Shown: in pieces, positions 1 through 7,478 of the stretch
Layout of the letters: every line of letters starts with the position of its first letter
How positions within the stretch are numbered: position 1 is the stretch's first letter
Assembly (NCBI GenBank): GCA_030272835.1
Contig: SZOQ01000010.1
Coordinates: 1 to 24,148, forward strand
DNA: 24,148 nucleotides
Source: 2-12-FULL-60-25 sp003576745
Lineage (GTDB): Bacteria > Patescibacteriota > Patescibacteriia > 2-12-FULL-60-25
Reading direction: 5' to 3'
Notes under the pieces: generated by a model
The model's input: the letters and a program-made list of their open reading frames with translations, nothing else
Told to the model about the DNA's origin: nothing
Databases searched by the model: none
Program-made: the position numbers and the translations under genes

Positions 1-302
1 ACATGCGTCGGGACTCAGGAAGGTGAAAGCAAGAAAGTAGCCTTTTGTCATTCTGAGGAGTCCCGGCTTGCCGGGACCACGAAGAATCCCTTGGATGGCA
101 CAAAGGTTTTTTTGAACTGATACGTGGATAATGAAACTGCTACTCTGCCAAGGGATTCTTCAACCGTCCGCACGCGGACGGTTGAAGAATGACAGTATGT
201 GTGTTATTCGCCGTACCAAGAATGTGCCAGACAAAACCAGACCGATATCGCATAACGCAAAACTTATTCCCTTCCCGCTTCCCGTCCCACCGCTCACCGA
301 GA
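1..302. other. Intergenic region with nested inverted repeats
   Basis: No credible gene is visible; the open frames here are shadows or run into recG. The stretch holds several palindromic pieces. Bases 4-24 are an exact inverted copy of 2805-2825. Bases 60-77 form a 7-bp stem (gtcccgg/ccgggac). Bases 81-94 are the exact reverse complement of 148-161. A near-perfect hairpin lies at 155-190. The phrase ending 'gaagaatccc' preceded by a GTCCCGG hairpin resembles dispersed REP-like intergenic units found in many bacterial genomes. It lies downstream of the recG stop and may help end transcription, but there is no clear T-tract. Confidence 0.6.
155..190. repeat. Perfect 16-bp-stem hairpin downstream of recG
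   Basis: The left arm attcttcaaccgtccg and the right arm cggacggttgaagaat are exact reverse complements separated by CACG. The arms are GC-rich at the loop and AT-rich at the base, and no T-run follows on either strand. It is either a REP-like palindrome or a terminator-like structure for recG on the minus strand. The first read is direct; the role is inferred. Confidence 0.7.
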
Positions 303-2381
303 TTATTCCTGATGGCTTGTTTTGCGGACTCGTTCGACGAGTGTATGGAGCTCTGGAACCTGCGCGAGTTCCGTATCCTTGTTGAGGAGTTCATCCGCGG
401 CTTTGCCGGCCATGGCCATAAGATCGATATCACTCGTGCGCGCCGCGCGGAACACGGCCTGCCCGCTCTGCTCGGTACCAAGCACATTTCCCTCCCCGCG
501 ACGCTGTAAATCTTCTTCCGCGACGACAAATCCGTCATTCGTACGTTCCAGAACCTTAAGCCGTTCCAACGCAGGCCCATCCGCATCGGAGAGCAGATAA
601 CAAGATGATACGCGACTGGATCGTCCTACGCGTCCCCGCAATTGATGGAGCTGCGCCAGTCCGAAACGTTCCGCCCCTTCGATAAGCATCACCGTGGCTT
701 CGGGTACGTCCACGCCCACTTCAACAACCGTCGTTGCAATAAGAACGTCCAGCAATCCCTCCGCGAAACTTTGCATGACTCCATCTTTGTCCGCCGGCGG
801 CATGCGGCCGTGCAGGAGTCCGATGCGAAGGCCCTTGAGCGGCCCTGCCGCGAGACGTTTCGCCTCTTCGGTTGCGGATTTCACGCCAAGTTTGTCGGAT
901 TCGTCGATGATCGGACATACCACAAAAGCTCGATGGCTTTTTTTCACTTCCGCGACCACGGCTGCATAAGCCTGCTCGCGGTCCGCGCCGGTGAGGACCT
1001 TGGTTTTGATCTCCATCCTCCCGCTGGGCTTTTGCCGGATGACGGACACGTCAAGATCCCCATAGAGCGTAAGCGCAAGCGAACGCGGAATGGGCGTTGC
1101 GGTCATGGAAAGGAGATGCGGCACAAGGCCGTCCGGACGCGGCGCAACCGCAAGCGCCTCGCGCTGGGTTACGCCGAAACGGTGTTGTTCGTCCACAACC
1201 GCAAGCGCCGTATCCGGCGGCAGCATATCGCGCTCCAAAAGAGCATGCGTACCAATGACAAGAATGCGTCCTTCGCGGATACGCTCCCTTGCTTCATGGA
1301 GCTTCAGCGTTTTTTCTTCTCCTCCTTCCCAGAGCCGCTTCTCACTCGACGTAAGAAGCAAAACCGGCGCCTGTCCGGTTTCCTGTAAAAAGCGTCGGAG
1401 AGACCGTCCATGCTGTTTGGCAAGAATTTCCGTGGGAGCCATGAGCGCGGCGCTTTCGCCCGCCCGATACGTTAGCGACATAAGGAAGGCGGCAACCACG
1501 GTTTTGCCGCTGCCCACGTCCCCCTGGAGAAGCCGCCGCATCGGGCGTGTTTGCTGCATGTCCAGAATAGACGCCCAGGCCGCCCTGCGCTGGTCGTCCG
1601 TAAGCGGAAAAGGCAGGGAAGCCACGAAACGTTTTGCAAACCGTTCGTCGAATGACACGGACGGCGCACCCGCCTTGTCCGCTTCGTGCCGCGCGGACCC
1701 GAGCGCCAGGCGGTACACCAGTAGCTCGTCAAAAGCAAGACGCCGCCTTCCCTCCTCGGCAATGCCGAGCGTGCGCGGACGGTGAACGGCTTTGTAGGCA
1801 TCCGTACGCGTAAGGAGGCCGCATGTTTCGCGAATGTCCGCCGGCAGCGGATCAGGCGCCTCGTCAAGATTTTCAATGACGCGCGCCATGAGTTCGCGCA
1901 TGGTTTTTTGCGCAACCGATCCCATAAGGGGATATACCGGCGCAACCGTTCCGCTTGTCACTCCTTCGGAGTCAATGGGCTCCCAAATGGGATTGCTCAT
2001 TTGTCGTCCGAATTTCGGGCGAAATTGGATAGTCCCCGACAAAAAAATCTCTTTCCCGGCCGGCAGTTTTTCCAAAAGCCACGGCTGATTGAACCAGATG
2101 ACGCGAAGCGAGCCCGTGCTGTCCTTCAGGCTTGCGCGGATAATGGTGATGCGCCGCCGGAATCCCGGCTGTTTACCGATGCTCTCGACGCGGACCTTGA
2201 GCGTCACTGGCTGGCCTATGGGCGCGTCCCCAATCGATACCGTGCGACTGTAATCGTCATATCGCCGTGGAAGCATGTCCAACAGGTCGCCGACGGTTTC
2301 GGCGCCATAGCTCTTGATGGCCCGTTTTTGCGCGGCATTTAGCTCCGGTATTTCGCGCACGGAATCGCCTGTTTTCAGCAT
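303..2381 (-). CDS. recG: ATP-dependent DNA helicase RecG
   Basis: RecG is a superfamily 2 helicase that binds stalled replication forks and branched DNA and regresses or branch-migrates them. The 692-residue product has the family's usual length. An N-terminal wedge/OB-fold region (about residues 50-150) precedes the helicase core. Visible motifs are Walker A GDVGSGKT (287-294), the DEQH box (397-400) followed by RFG, the characteristic SMTATPIPRS (425-434) and motif VI LRGRVGRS (581-588). The C-terminal part carries the expected QRRGEG-type segment. The start codon gives a normal N-terminus and no better start is seen upstream. It stands alone, transcribed away from the GIY-YIG gene, with repeats on both sides. 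No oddity is seen in the coding sequence. Confidence 0.97.
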   Translation of the reverse strand: MLKTGDSVREIPELNAAQKRAIKSYGAETVGDLLDMLPRRYDDYSRTVSIGDAPIGQPVTLKVRVESIGKQPGFRRRITIIRASLKDSTGSLRVIWFNQPWLLEKLPAGKEIFLSGTIQFRPKFGRQMSNPIWEPIDSEGVTSGTVAPVYPLMGSVAQKTMRELMARVIENLDEAPDPLPADIRETCGLLTRTDAYKAVHRPRTLGIAEEGRRRLAFDELLVYRLALGSARHEADKAGAPSVSFDERFAKRFVASLPFPLTDDQRRAAWASILDMQQTRPMRRLLQGDVGSGKTVVAAFLMSLTYRAGESAALMAPTEILAKQHGRSLRRFLQETGQAPVLLLTSSEKRLWEGGEEKTLKLHEARERIREGRILVIGTHALLERDMLPPDTALAVVDEQHRFGVTQREALAVAPRPDGLVPHLLSMTATPIPRSLALTLYGDLDVSVIRQKPSGRMEIKTKVLTGADREQAYAAVVAEVKKSHRAFVVCPIIDESDKLGVKSATEEAKRLAAGPLKGLRIGLLHGRMPPADKDGVMQSFAEGLLDVLIATTVVEVGVDVPEATVMLIEGAERFGLAQLHQLRGRVGRSSRVSSCYLLSDADGPALERLKVLERTNDGFVVAEEDLQRRGEGNVLGTEQSGQAVFRAARTSDIDLMAMAGKAADELLNKDTELAQVPELHTLVERVRKTSHQE

Positions 2382-2472
2382 GCCACTATCTTACATGGGG
2401 GCGTGATTGCCACAAAGTGAGCGAAAATCCGCGCCTTTGACCAGCTTTCGGATTCATGAGACGGAATAGAAT

Positions 2473-2787
2473 ATGGACCATATCTACGCCGTCTATATGA
2501 TGGCCAGCGCCACCGGCACGCTCTATACGGGCGTTACGGGAGACCTATATGCGCGTGTCCTCTCCCATAAACAAGGTCTCATGGGAGGATTTACAAAGAA
2601 ATACTGGTGTTATCGTCTCGTATACTTCGAGGAGTATGAAACCGGAGATGAAGCCTATCAGCGCGAAAAGCAGATCAAAGGACTTAAACGCTGGAAGAAA
2701 GAGCGCCTTATTCGAAGTATGAATCCTCATTGGAATGACCTGAGCATCGGCTGGTACTTAAACGAATCACCCATATCACCTTCCTGA
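2473..2787 (+). CDS. GIY-YIG nuclease domain protein (YhbQ/UPF0213-like)
   Basis: This is a small stand-alone GIY-YIG endonuclease-like protein of 104 residues. The degenerate GIY and YIG elements are YAVYMMAS (5-12) and GTLYTGVTGDL (15-25). The conserved Arg (R28), a His (H32) and the Glu in the helix AYQREKQIK (61-69) match the catalytic layout of the family. The tail MNPHWNDL is the usual end of the domain. The last dozen residues (NESPISPS) extend beyond it, and the TGA stop falls inside the first copy of a downstream repeat, so the C-terminus was probably reshaped by that repeat. The biological role of these stand-alone proteins is poorly known; DNA repair or a selfish origin are both proposed. 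No strong ribosome-binding site is seen. Confidence 0.88.
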   Translation: MDHIYAVYMMASATGTLYTGVTGDLYARVLSHKQGLMGGFTKKYWCYRLVYFEEYETGDEAYQREKQIKGLKRWKKERLIRSMNPHWNDLSIGWYLNESPISPS

Positions 2788-2852
2788 GTCCCCCGTCAGG
2801 ATGTACCTTCCTGAGTCCCGACGCACGTAATGTTTTTTCCTGAGTCCCGACG
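2779..2852 (+). repeat. Three tandem copies of a 'ttcctgagtcccgacg' unit
   Basis: The core ttcctgagtccc occurs at 2781, 2808 and 2837, at spacings of 27 and 29 bases. The second and third copies continue as cgacg. The third ends in a gtcccgac/gtcgggac hairpin. An inverted copy of the second unit sits at 4-24, so the recG and GIY-YIG genes are bracketed by the family. The stop codon of the GIY-YIG gene lies in the first copy. Confidence 0.8.
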
Positions 2853-2960
2853 GATGTCGGGACGAAGGATCCCTGTCGAGAAGCTGACGACTTGTGCCTC
2901 CATGGGGTCGGTACAAGCAGAAACGTCCAATCGAGACGCTGATCGCTACTGCTTCTCCGT

Positions 2961-3095
2961 GACGGGAGCATGTTGACGGCGTGCGAACAGATGAAGCGCA
3001 CGGCCTATCTCTGCGATCACGAACCCATCTTCTGCCAGGTCATGATTAACAGGTTTAAGAACGTCTCCAATGAAAAAATCATCAAGCTCAATTAA
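2961..3095 (+). pseudogene. C-terminal stub of a DNA methyltransferase
   Basis: The frame ending with TAA at 3093-3095 reads DGSMLTACEQMKRTAYLCDH, followed by a segment containing FCQVMINRF. This matches the last 45 residues typical of phage-type DNA methylases: the GSG-type SAM motif, ACEQ-x-KR, then an aromatic/Cys helix and RF/RW. It also aligns with the end of the intact neighbour (TLLACEQTKR ... YCETILDRFEKL). The frame is closed by a stop at 2940-2942, so everything before the SAM motif is missing. The stub's end overlaps the start of the intact methylase by 26 bases, as expected for two consecutive genes of one operon. The upstream methylase was therefore truncated by a deletion or rearrangement whose edge lies shortly before 2961. 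A small translated peptide from ATG 2970 is possible but unlikely to work. Confidence 0.72.
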
Positions 3096-3828
3096 ATACG
3101 GCGACGCGTTCCGTCTGGGATCGCATCTGCTTTTGTGCGCCGATTCCCGGAACAAGGAGATGGTCGCAGGGCTCATCGGCACGCGGAAGATCAAGGCCGT
3201 CATCACCGACCCGCCGTATGGCGTGGCGGTCACCGAAAGCAAAGAAGGCTTCCAGACGCTCGCGAAGAACAAGCCGATCTTAAACGACCATCTGCAAAGT
3301 GACGGGGAATATCGGGCGTTCACACGCGACTGGATGGAGGCGATACGTCCGCACCTTGAGCGCAAGAACTGCTTCTACGTCTTCAACTCGGACAAGATGG
3401 TATTCGCCTTGCGCGACGGCATGCACGACGCGGGATTGAAGTTCGGGCAGCTCCTAATCTGGGTAAAGACGCATGCGGTCATCGGGCGCATGGACTATGC
3501 GCCCCAGCACGAGCTTATCGCATACGGCTGGCACGGGACGCACGAGTTCTTGAAATCCAAAGACAAAAGCGTCCTAGTCTGCCCGAAGCCGCAGAAAAGT
3601 GCGATGCATCCTTCCACCAAGCCGATTGATCTGATCAGACGGCTTGTCTTGAACAGCACACGGATTGACGACGTGGTCTTCGATGGATTCCTTGGATCCG
3701 GCACGACGCTCCTCGCGTGTGAACAGACCAAACGCATATGCGTTGGGGTCGAGATGGACACGGAATACTGCGAGACGATACTTGACCGCTTCGAGAAGCT
3801 GACAGGAATAAAGCCGGAGAAGCTATGA
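3070..3828 (+). CDS. Phage-type DNA methyltransferase (N4-cytosine/N6-adenine)
   Basis: This 252-residue SAM-dependent methylase has the permuted (beta-class) order. The catalytic motif DPPY (47-50) comes first and the SAM-binding FLGSGTT (207-213) is near the C-terminus, preceded by HPSTKP (180-185). The opening GSHLLLCADSRN is the usual lead-in of phage and ParB-fused DNA methylases; here the ParB-like N-terminal domain often found in such proteins is absent. DPPY does not by itself decide between adenine N6 and cytosine N4. There is no restriction enzyme nearby. The gene overlaps the next by ATGA (3825-3828) and sits in front of the terminase genes, so modification of packaged phage DNA is the likely original job. 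No earlier in-frame start exists before a stop at 3043-3045. Confidence 0.9.
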   Translation: MKKSSSSIKYGDAFRLGSHLLLCADSRNKEMVAGLIGTRKIKAVITDPPYGVAVTESKEGFQTLAKNKPILNDHLQSDGEYRAFTRDWMEAIRPHLERKNCFYVFNSDKMVFALRDGMHDAGLKFGQLLIWVKTHAVIGRMDYAPQHELIAYGWHGTHEFLKSKDKSVLVCPKPQKSAMHPSTKPIDLIRRLVLNSTRIDDVVFDGFLGSGTTLLACEQTKRICVGVEMDTEYCETILDRFEKLTGIKPEKL

Positions 3829-4256
3829 GTAGAAAAGATTCGATCCAAGCGAGACAGGGCAAAATCAAGGATGCCCTTCTCGAACAGCTTAAGCGTACGC
3901 CGACCTTGGAAACCGCCTGCCAAAAAGTCGGCGTCGCCAGAGCCACCGTCTACCGCTGGATCGCGGCAAGCAAAAAGTTTGCCAAGGATATCGATGAAGC
4001 CCAGCGGGAAGGAAGGCTCTTCATGTCGGATGTTGCAGAAAACCAGCTCTTCTCCTTGATCGGCGAGAAGAAGATCGAGGCGATACGGCTCTACCTCACC
4101 ACCCATAACCCGCGCTACGGCAACAAGCTGGAATTGTCCGGTTCGCTCACGGCCAAGGACGAACAACTGAGTAGGTCGCAAAAGAAACTCATACGAGAAG
4201 CGCTCAGGCTCTCGTCACTCAATATCCATGGAAAAGACCAAAAGAAAAACGGATAA
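3825..4256 (+). CDS. Helix-turn-helix protein, probable small terminase subunit
   Basis: The product is 143 residues and highly charged. A helix-turn-helix lies at about 27-48 (TLETACQKVGVARATVYRWI), as in the DNA-recognition N-termini of small terminase subunits. A helical middle follows (about 52-92), then a basic tail. The small subunit recognises the packaging site on phage DNA and hands it to the large subunit. Sequence similarity in this family is weak, so the call leans on context: translational coupling to the methylase upstream (ATGA) and a 29-base overlap with the large terminase downstream. A transposase-like HTH protein is the alternative. No truncation is obvious. Confidence 0.7.
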   Translation: MSRKDSIQARQGKIKDALLEQLKRTPTLETACQKVGVARATVYRWIAASKKFAKDIDEAQREGRLFMSDVAENQLFSLIGEKKIEAIRLYLTTHNPRYGNKLELSGSLTAKDEQLSRSQKKLIREALRLSSLNIHGKDQKKNG

Positions 4257-5688
4257 CGAGGGTCAAATGTTCGAAGATATCCTTTCGGATCAGCTCTTGC
4301 GAAAAAGCTTGGTTCAGAAGAGCCTCGAATACTTCTTCCCGATCTACCTCCATGAGTACATGGAGTTTGAAAACGCGCCCTTCCACAAAGAGATGATGCG
4401 ACTATTGCAGGACGAGCGAATCAAATTCCTGACGTTCGTCGCCTTCAGAGGATCGGCAAAGTCGTCCATCGTCACCGTCGGATACGTCCTCTGGTCGCTC
4501 CTCGGCGTACAGCAGAAGAAGTTCATCGTCATCTGCTCGCAGACGGAACAGAAAGCGCAGGCGCACCTGGCGAACATCAAAGACCAGCTGAAGCATAACG
4601 ATCTATTACGGAAAGACCTCGGGCCGTTCGAGGAGGAAAAGAATAAGTTCGGCACGGCGACCGCCATCATCGTGAAGCGGCTGAATGTGAAGATCATGGC
4701 AAGCTCGACCGAGCAGAGCATCAGAGGCGCGCTGCACAACAACCACCGGCCTGACCTCGTGATCCTCGACGACATCGAGACGACGCAGTCCGTGAAGACG
4801 CGGGAAGGCAGGAACAAAACCTTCGAATGGCTTGTGGGCGAGGTGATCCCCGCCGGAAGCAAGAAAACCAGGTATGTCAGCGTCGGGAACCTGCTCCATG
4901 AGGATTCCGTGCTCAAGCGACTCCAGAAGCGCATGGAAAGCGGTGACATGAAGTATGTCCGAAGTGCCTACCGCGAATACCCCATCGTCGACAGCAAAGG
5001 CGATCCGCTCTGGCCCGGAAAGTACCCGACGCGGGAAGACGTCGAAGAAGAACGTGAGAAGACCATGGATGAAGTGGCGTGGCAGAGGGAGTTCATGCTC
5101 AAGATCATCTCCGCTGAAGAGCAGATCATCAAGCCCGAATGGATCGCTTTCTACGACAAGCACCCTACGGACAAGCTGCGCGGGATCTATATCGGCATCG
5201 ATCTTGCCGTGAGCGAAAAGGAATCGGCGGACTGCACGGCCATTGTCGTTGGGTACATATACGGCATCGGAAAGAACATGAAGATCTATATCCAGAGCCA
5301 TCCGTACAACAGCAGGTCATCGTTTCCCGTCCATGCCGAATACATCAAGGACAAAATCGCGGCAGAGAAGCTCGTCCACAATCGAGTGAAGGTCTATATC
5401 GAGGACGTCGGCTATCAGAAGGCGCTCATCCAGTACTTTGAAAGCCAAAAGTATGACGTCGAAGGCGTGCCCGTCGGCAGGAGCGACAAGGCCGCACGGC
5501 TGCGGCTCGCAACCCCGCTCCTGAAAGAGGCTCGCGTCCTGTTCCCGGAAGACGGCTGCGAAGAGCTGATCGATCAGCTACTCGGCTTCGGCAAGGAGCG
5601 TCACGACGACCTCGCGGATGCGTTCTCAATGCTTGTACTAAAGGCCGTTGAGAACAATCCGTCGCACAACGGAATCATCTTCGGATGA
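4228..5688 (+). CDS. terL: Phage terminase large subunit (packaging ATPase-nuclease)
   Basis: TerL is the motor that pumps phage DNA into proheads and cuts it. The 486-residue product has full family length. The ATPase half carries a variant Walker A FRGSAKSS (73-80), of the R-x-x-x-x-K-S type seen in terminases, and Walker B LVILDD (177-182) followed by the catalytic Glu (E184). The RNase H-like nuclease half shows acidic positions at GIDLAV (D325), YIEDVG (E392/D393) and HDDLADAF (D460/D461/D464). All expected catalytic residues are present, so the gene looks recently functional. No portal, protease or capsid gene follows: the stop is two bases from the stop of a convergent gene fragment, which marks a sharp module edge. 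The element could be a phage remnant, a satellite or a gene-transfer-agent-like relic. Confidence 0.92.
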   Translation: MEKTKRKTDNEGQMFEDILSDQLLRKSLVQKSLEYFFPIYLHEYMEFENAPFHKEMMRLLQDERIKFLTFVAFRGSAKSSIVTVGYVLWSLLGVQQKKFIVICSQTEQKAQAHLANIKDQLKHNDLLRKDLGPFEEEKNKFGTATAIIVKRLNVKIMASSTEQSIRGALHNNHRPDLVILDDIETTQSVKTREGRNKTFEWLVGEVIPAGSKKTRYVSVGNLLHEDSVLKRLQKRMESGDMKYVRSAYREYPIVDSKGDPLWPGKYPTREDVEEEREKTMDEVAWQREFMLKIISAEEQIIKPEWIAFYDKHPTDKLRGIYIGIDLAVSEKESADCTAIVVGYIYGIGKNMKIYIQSHPYNSRSSFPVHAEYIKDKIAAEKLVHNRVKVYIEDVGYQKALIQYFESQKYDVEGVPVGRSDKAARLRLATPLLKEARVLFPEDGCEELIDQLLGFGKERHDDLADAFSMLVLKAVENNPSHNGIIFG

Positions 5689-5689
5689 G

Positions 5690-5872
5690 CTACTGAGCGA
5701 TAACCTTGCCGTCGAAAATGATCTTTTCCGCCTTCCAGCTGGCGATATTGTCCGGGTCGCCGCCGGTGTAAATCATAACCACTTCCCAGTTTGAACGAAC
5801 CGTCGCCCCGAAGCCGTTCTGGCTATCCACGCAGGAGGATACTTGGTACTTATTCTCTCGGTACAGCGGATG
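5690..5872 (-). pseudogene. C-terminal fragment of an unidentified protein
   Basis: This open frame has no start and ends with TAG at 5690-5692. It reads YQVSSCVDSQNGFGATVRSN and then WEVVMIYTGGDPDN, closing with IIFDGKVIAQ. The pattern VDSQNGFGA followed by a beta-rich GGDP segment looks like the end of a secreted or lipoprotein-type hypothetical protein, but I cannot name the family. A stop (TGA) just upstream at about 5873-5875 closes the frame, and the cyclase-like stub overlaps its first bases in another frame. The simplest reading is that a deletion joined the front of the cyclase gene to the back of this gene. Its stop sits one base beyond the terminase stop on the other strand. Confidence 0.55.
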
Positions 5873-5996
5873 TCAGCTTGCCTCGAATTAGCTTTTCGAC
5901 ATCATTCTTAACAGTTAACACGGCAGCGGCTTCGGAAGAATTTTCATCCAGCTCATGAGCGGCGACTACGCTCTGGAGATATTCGTTGTCATTCAT
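5850..5996 (-). pseudogene. N-terminal stub resembling a CBASS CD-NTase cyclase
   Basis: A 48-codon frame starts with ATG overlapping the stop of the HNH-SAVED gene (ATGA), a hallmark of an operon partner. It reads NDNEYLQSVVAAHELDENSS, then KNDVEKLIRGKL, and stops at TAA. The pattern (YL...ELDENS-x-E ... DVEKLIR) resembles the first helices of nucleotidyltransferases in CBASS loci, which are normally about 300 residues and continue into a GGS-x-x-KGT active-site segment. That segment and the catalytic Asp residues are absent here. After the stop the sequence becomes the tail of a different gene. The cyclase identification is inference from a short stretch plus position next to a Cap5-like effector; the truncation is directly visible. 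Confidence 0.5.
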
Positions 5997-7153
5997 ACAT
6001 TTTCTTGACGCGTGACGATTAGTGCTTTGTTAAACCCACCTCTTGTTTTGTCCGCGTCGTAAATAACAAGGTTAGGGTGTACTTTTGGCAGCAGGTCGAA
6101 ACCGCAGGATACCGCCACAGGAGCGGGCATGGCTGGATAAATGCTGACCTCTGTCACTCCGGGATGATCTTCGCAGATTCGGGCGACCAATTGACCGTAG
6201 AGCTTCCGAAACTTAGTAAGGTCTCCTTGAGTTTTGAGAAAGAAGTAGTTTGGCCCTTGTTCGCCATCTTTTACTTCGATCTCGTAAACCGAGAACTCAT
6301 CGGAAATCCCTGTGTCAGCAAGATGAATTTTGCCGCTCAAGGAAAAAATGATCGCAACCTGCTTTGGATCAGCTCCATCTTTTAGCTTCGTGAGAACATA
6401 CTCCGCTACCCCCTCACCGTCACCCCATTTCCACGTGTCAGTTTCGCGATGTTTCTGATAGAAATCGGTGGGTATCTTATTAGTGAGGCTGGCTCCGAAT
6501 TGAATAAGCAACGGAATCGGTCCGAGCGCGTATACAGAAATGTGCGGTGGGCGTCCTCCCGCCGGTGGCTCACGGTAGAACCCATATAGGTGATCGTGGA
6601 TAGCGTCTTGGCCTGCCGTCTTATACCAGTCTTCGCGATCCGGGATCGTCGAGAAATCGAGAGCGTTCGACCTACATGACGGATAGCGGTTCGGGAAAAT
6701 TGACGTGAATACATCGGAATCGGAAACGCTTACGGGGTCTTTCCCAATATTCGCAATGAAAATGAGCGGCTTGGTTTTTCGTTCAGGACCAAAGCCCGTG
6801 ATCAAGAAGACCCGCTCTTCGTGTTCTTTTTTGAACTCTTGCAACAGCTCTACAGGATATTCCTCTTCATGATCGTCAATCCTCTTGTGACACGCTTGGC
6901 ACAACAGCATGAGATTTTCGATCGCGTTAACATCGATGATGGCTTCATTTGCAGGGCGCGGGCCACGGTCGCTGAACGCGTAAATATGAGCCTTCTCTGC
7001 GTAGTTGCCGTCCTGCTGCGTTGGCTCGTGACGAAGCGTGAACTTATTGCAACCACGAAACTCGCATCGACCTGCCGTGAGGGCGTGTAAGCGATTGGTT
7101 GCGTTTGGTGGATACGATCGTTCTTTGGGTTTCGAGCCTTTTGTTTTCGTCAT
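5993..7153 (-). CDS. cap5: HNH-SAVED nuclease, Cap5-type CBASS effector
   Basis: Cap5 proteins are CBASS effectors: the SAVED domain binds a cyclic oligonucleotide made by a CD-NTase during phage infection, and the HNH domain then degrades DNA. The 386-residue product has both halves. The HNH domain (about 20-110) contains CEFRGC (30-35), AHIYAF with H56, the Asn of ENLMLLC (N80) and CQACHKRID (85-93). The SAVED domain (about 120-380) contains SVYALGPIPLLIQFGASL, the aromatic DTWKW (239-243) and, near the end, YPAMPAPVAVSCG with VHPNLVIYD. All key residues look intact. It lies downstream of a DUF2188 gene, and its stop overlaps (ATGA) the start of a truncated cyclase-like frame. Without a cyclase in this locus it would be silent, or would respond to a signal made elsewhere in the cell. 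Confidence 0.86.
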   Translation of the reverse strand: MTKTKGSKPKERSYPPNATNRLHALTAGRCEFRGCNKFTLRHEPTQQDGNYAEKAHIYAFSDRGPRPANEAIIDVNAIENLMLLCQACHKRIDDHEEEYPVELLQEFKKEHEERVFLITGFGPERKTKPLIFIANIGKDPVSVSDSDVFTSIFPNRYPSCRSNALDFSTIPDREDWYKTAGQDAIHDHLYGFYREPPAGGRPPHISVYALGPIPLLIQFGASLTNKIPTDFYQKHRETDTWKWGDGEGVAEYVLTKLKDGADPKQVAIIFSLSGKIHLADTGISDEFSVYEIEVKDGEQGPNYFFLKTQGDLTKFRKLYGQLVARICEDHPGVTEVSIYPAMPAPVAVSCGFDLLPKVHPNLVIYDADKTRGGFNKALIVTRQENV

Positions 7154-7235
7154 ATCAGTTTAGAGTTGTTTCAAAGATCGAGGTCGCATCACAGGCGACA
7201 AAAAAGCAATGAGTGTCTCGATACATACGGTATAT

Positions 7236-7478
7236 TTAGTGGCGAGCGTCTTTCGGGGGATTGGGGTCATGGCCAGGCGCGACGGTATCGCTGTCTCGAA
7301 TCGGTCCGTCTGGTCGATGGATTTTCACTTCGCCGCCCCCACTGTTTTTCGAAAACTCTTTTGCGGCTTTTTCCGCTTCTGCCTGGGTGTCATAATGCCC
7401 CGCAGCGCGATCTGCGCCTTCCCGTTTCGCTTTCCAATCGCCCGTTTCTTTATCTTTCGTAACATGATAATTAGCCAT
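7236..7478 (-). CDS. DUF2188 domain protein
   Basis: The 80-residue product begins MANYHVTKDKETGDWKAKRE and contains AAGHYDTQAEAEKAAKE and IRDSDTV followed by DPNPP. This is the DUF2188 pattern: a beta hairpin with W-x-x-K-R-E-G, a helix rich in A/E, then IHRPDGRIRD. The family has no established biochemical function and occurs sporadically in bacteria. I chose the ATG at 7478 over the longer frame from 7556, because the first 26 residues of the longer version do not resemble the family and would run into the divergent promoter region. It is transcribed toward the Cap5 gene with an 82-base gap, so the two may share a transcript. Confidence 0.8.
   Translation of the reverse strand: MANYHVTKDKETGDWKAKREGADRAAGHYDTQAEAEKAAKEFSKNSGGGEVKIHRPDGPIRDSDTVAPGHDPNPPKDARH

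Noticed and set aside
1..200. CRISPR array
   Set aside because: Repeats are palindromic, variable and irregular in spacing, without uniform spacers or cas genes; the same holds for the islands at 13985, 17172 and 21240.
642..1388. Long plus-strand open frame inside recG
   Set aside because: It is antisense to a clearly identified gene, Arg/His-rich and without any family pattern; it is a shadow of recG codon use.
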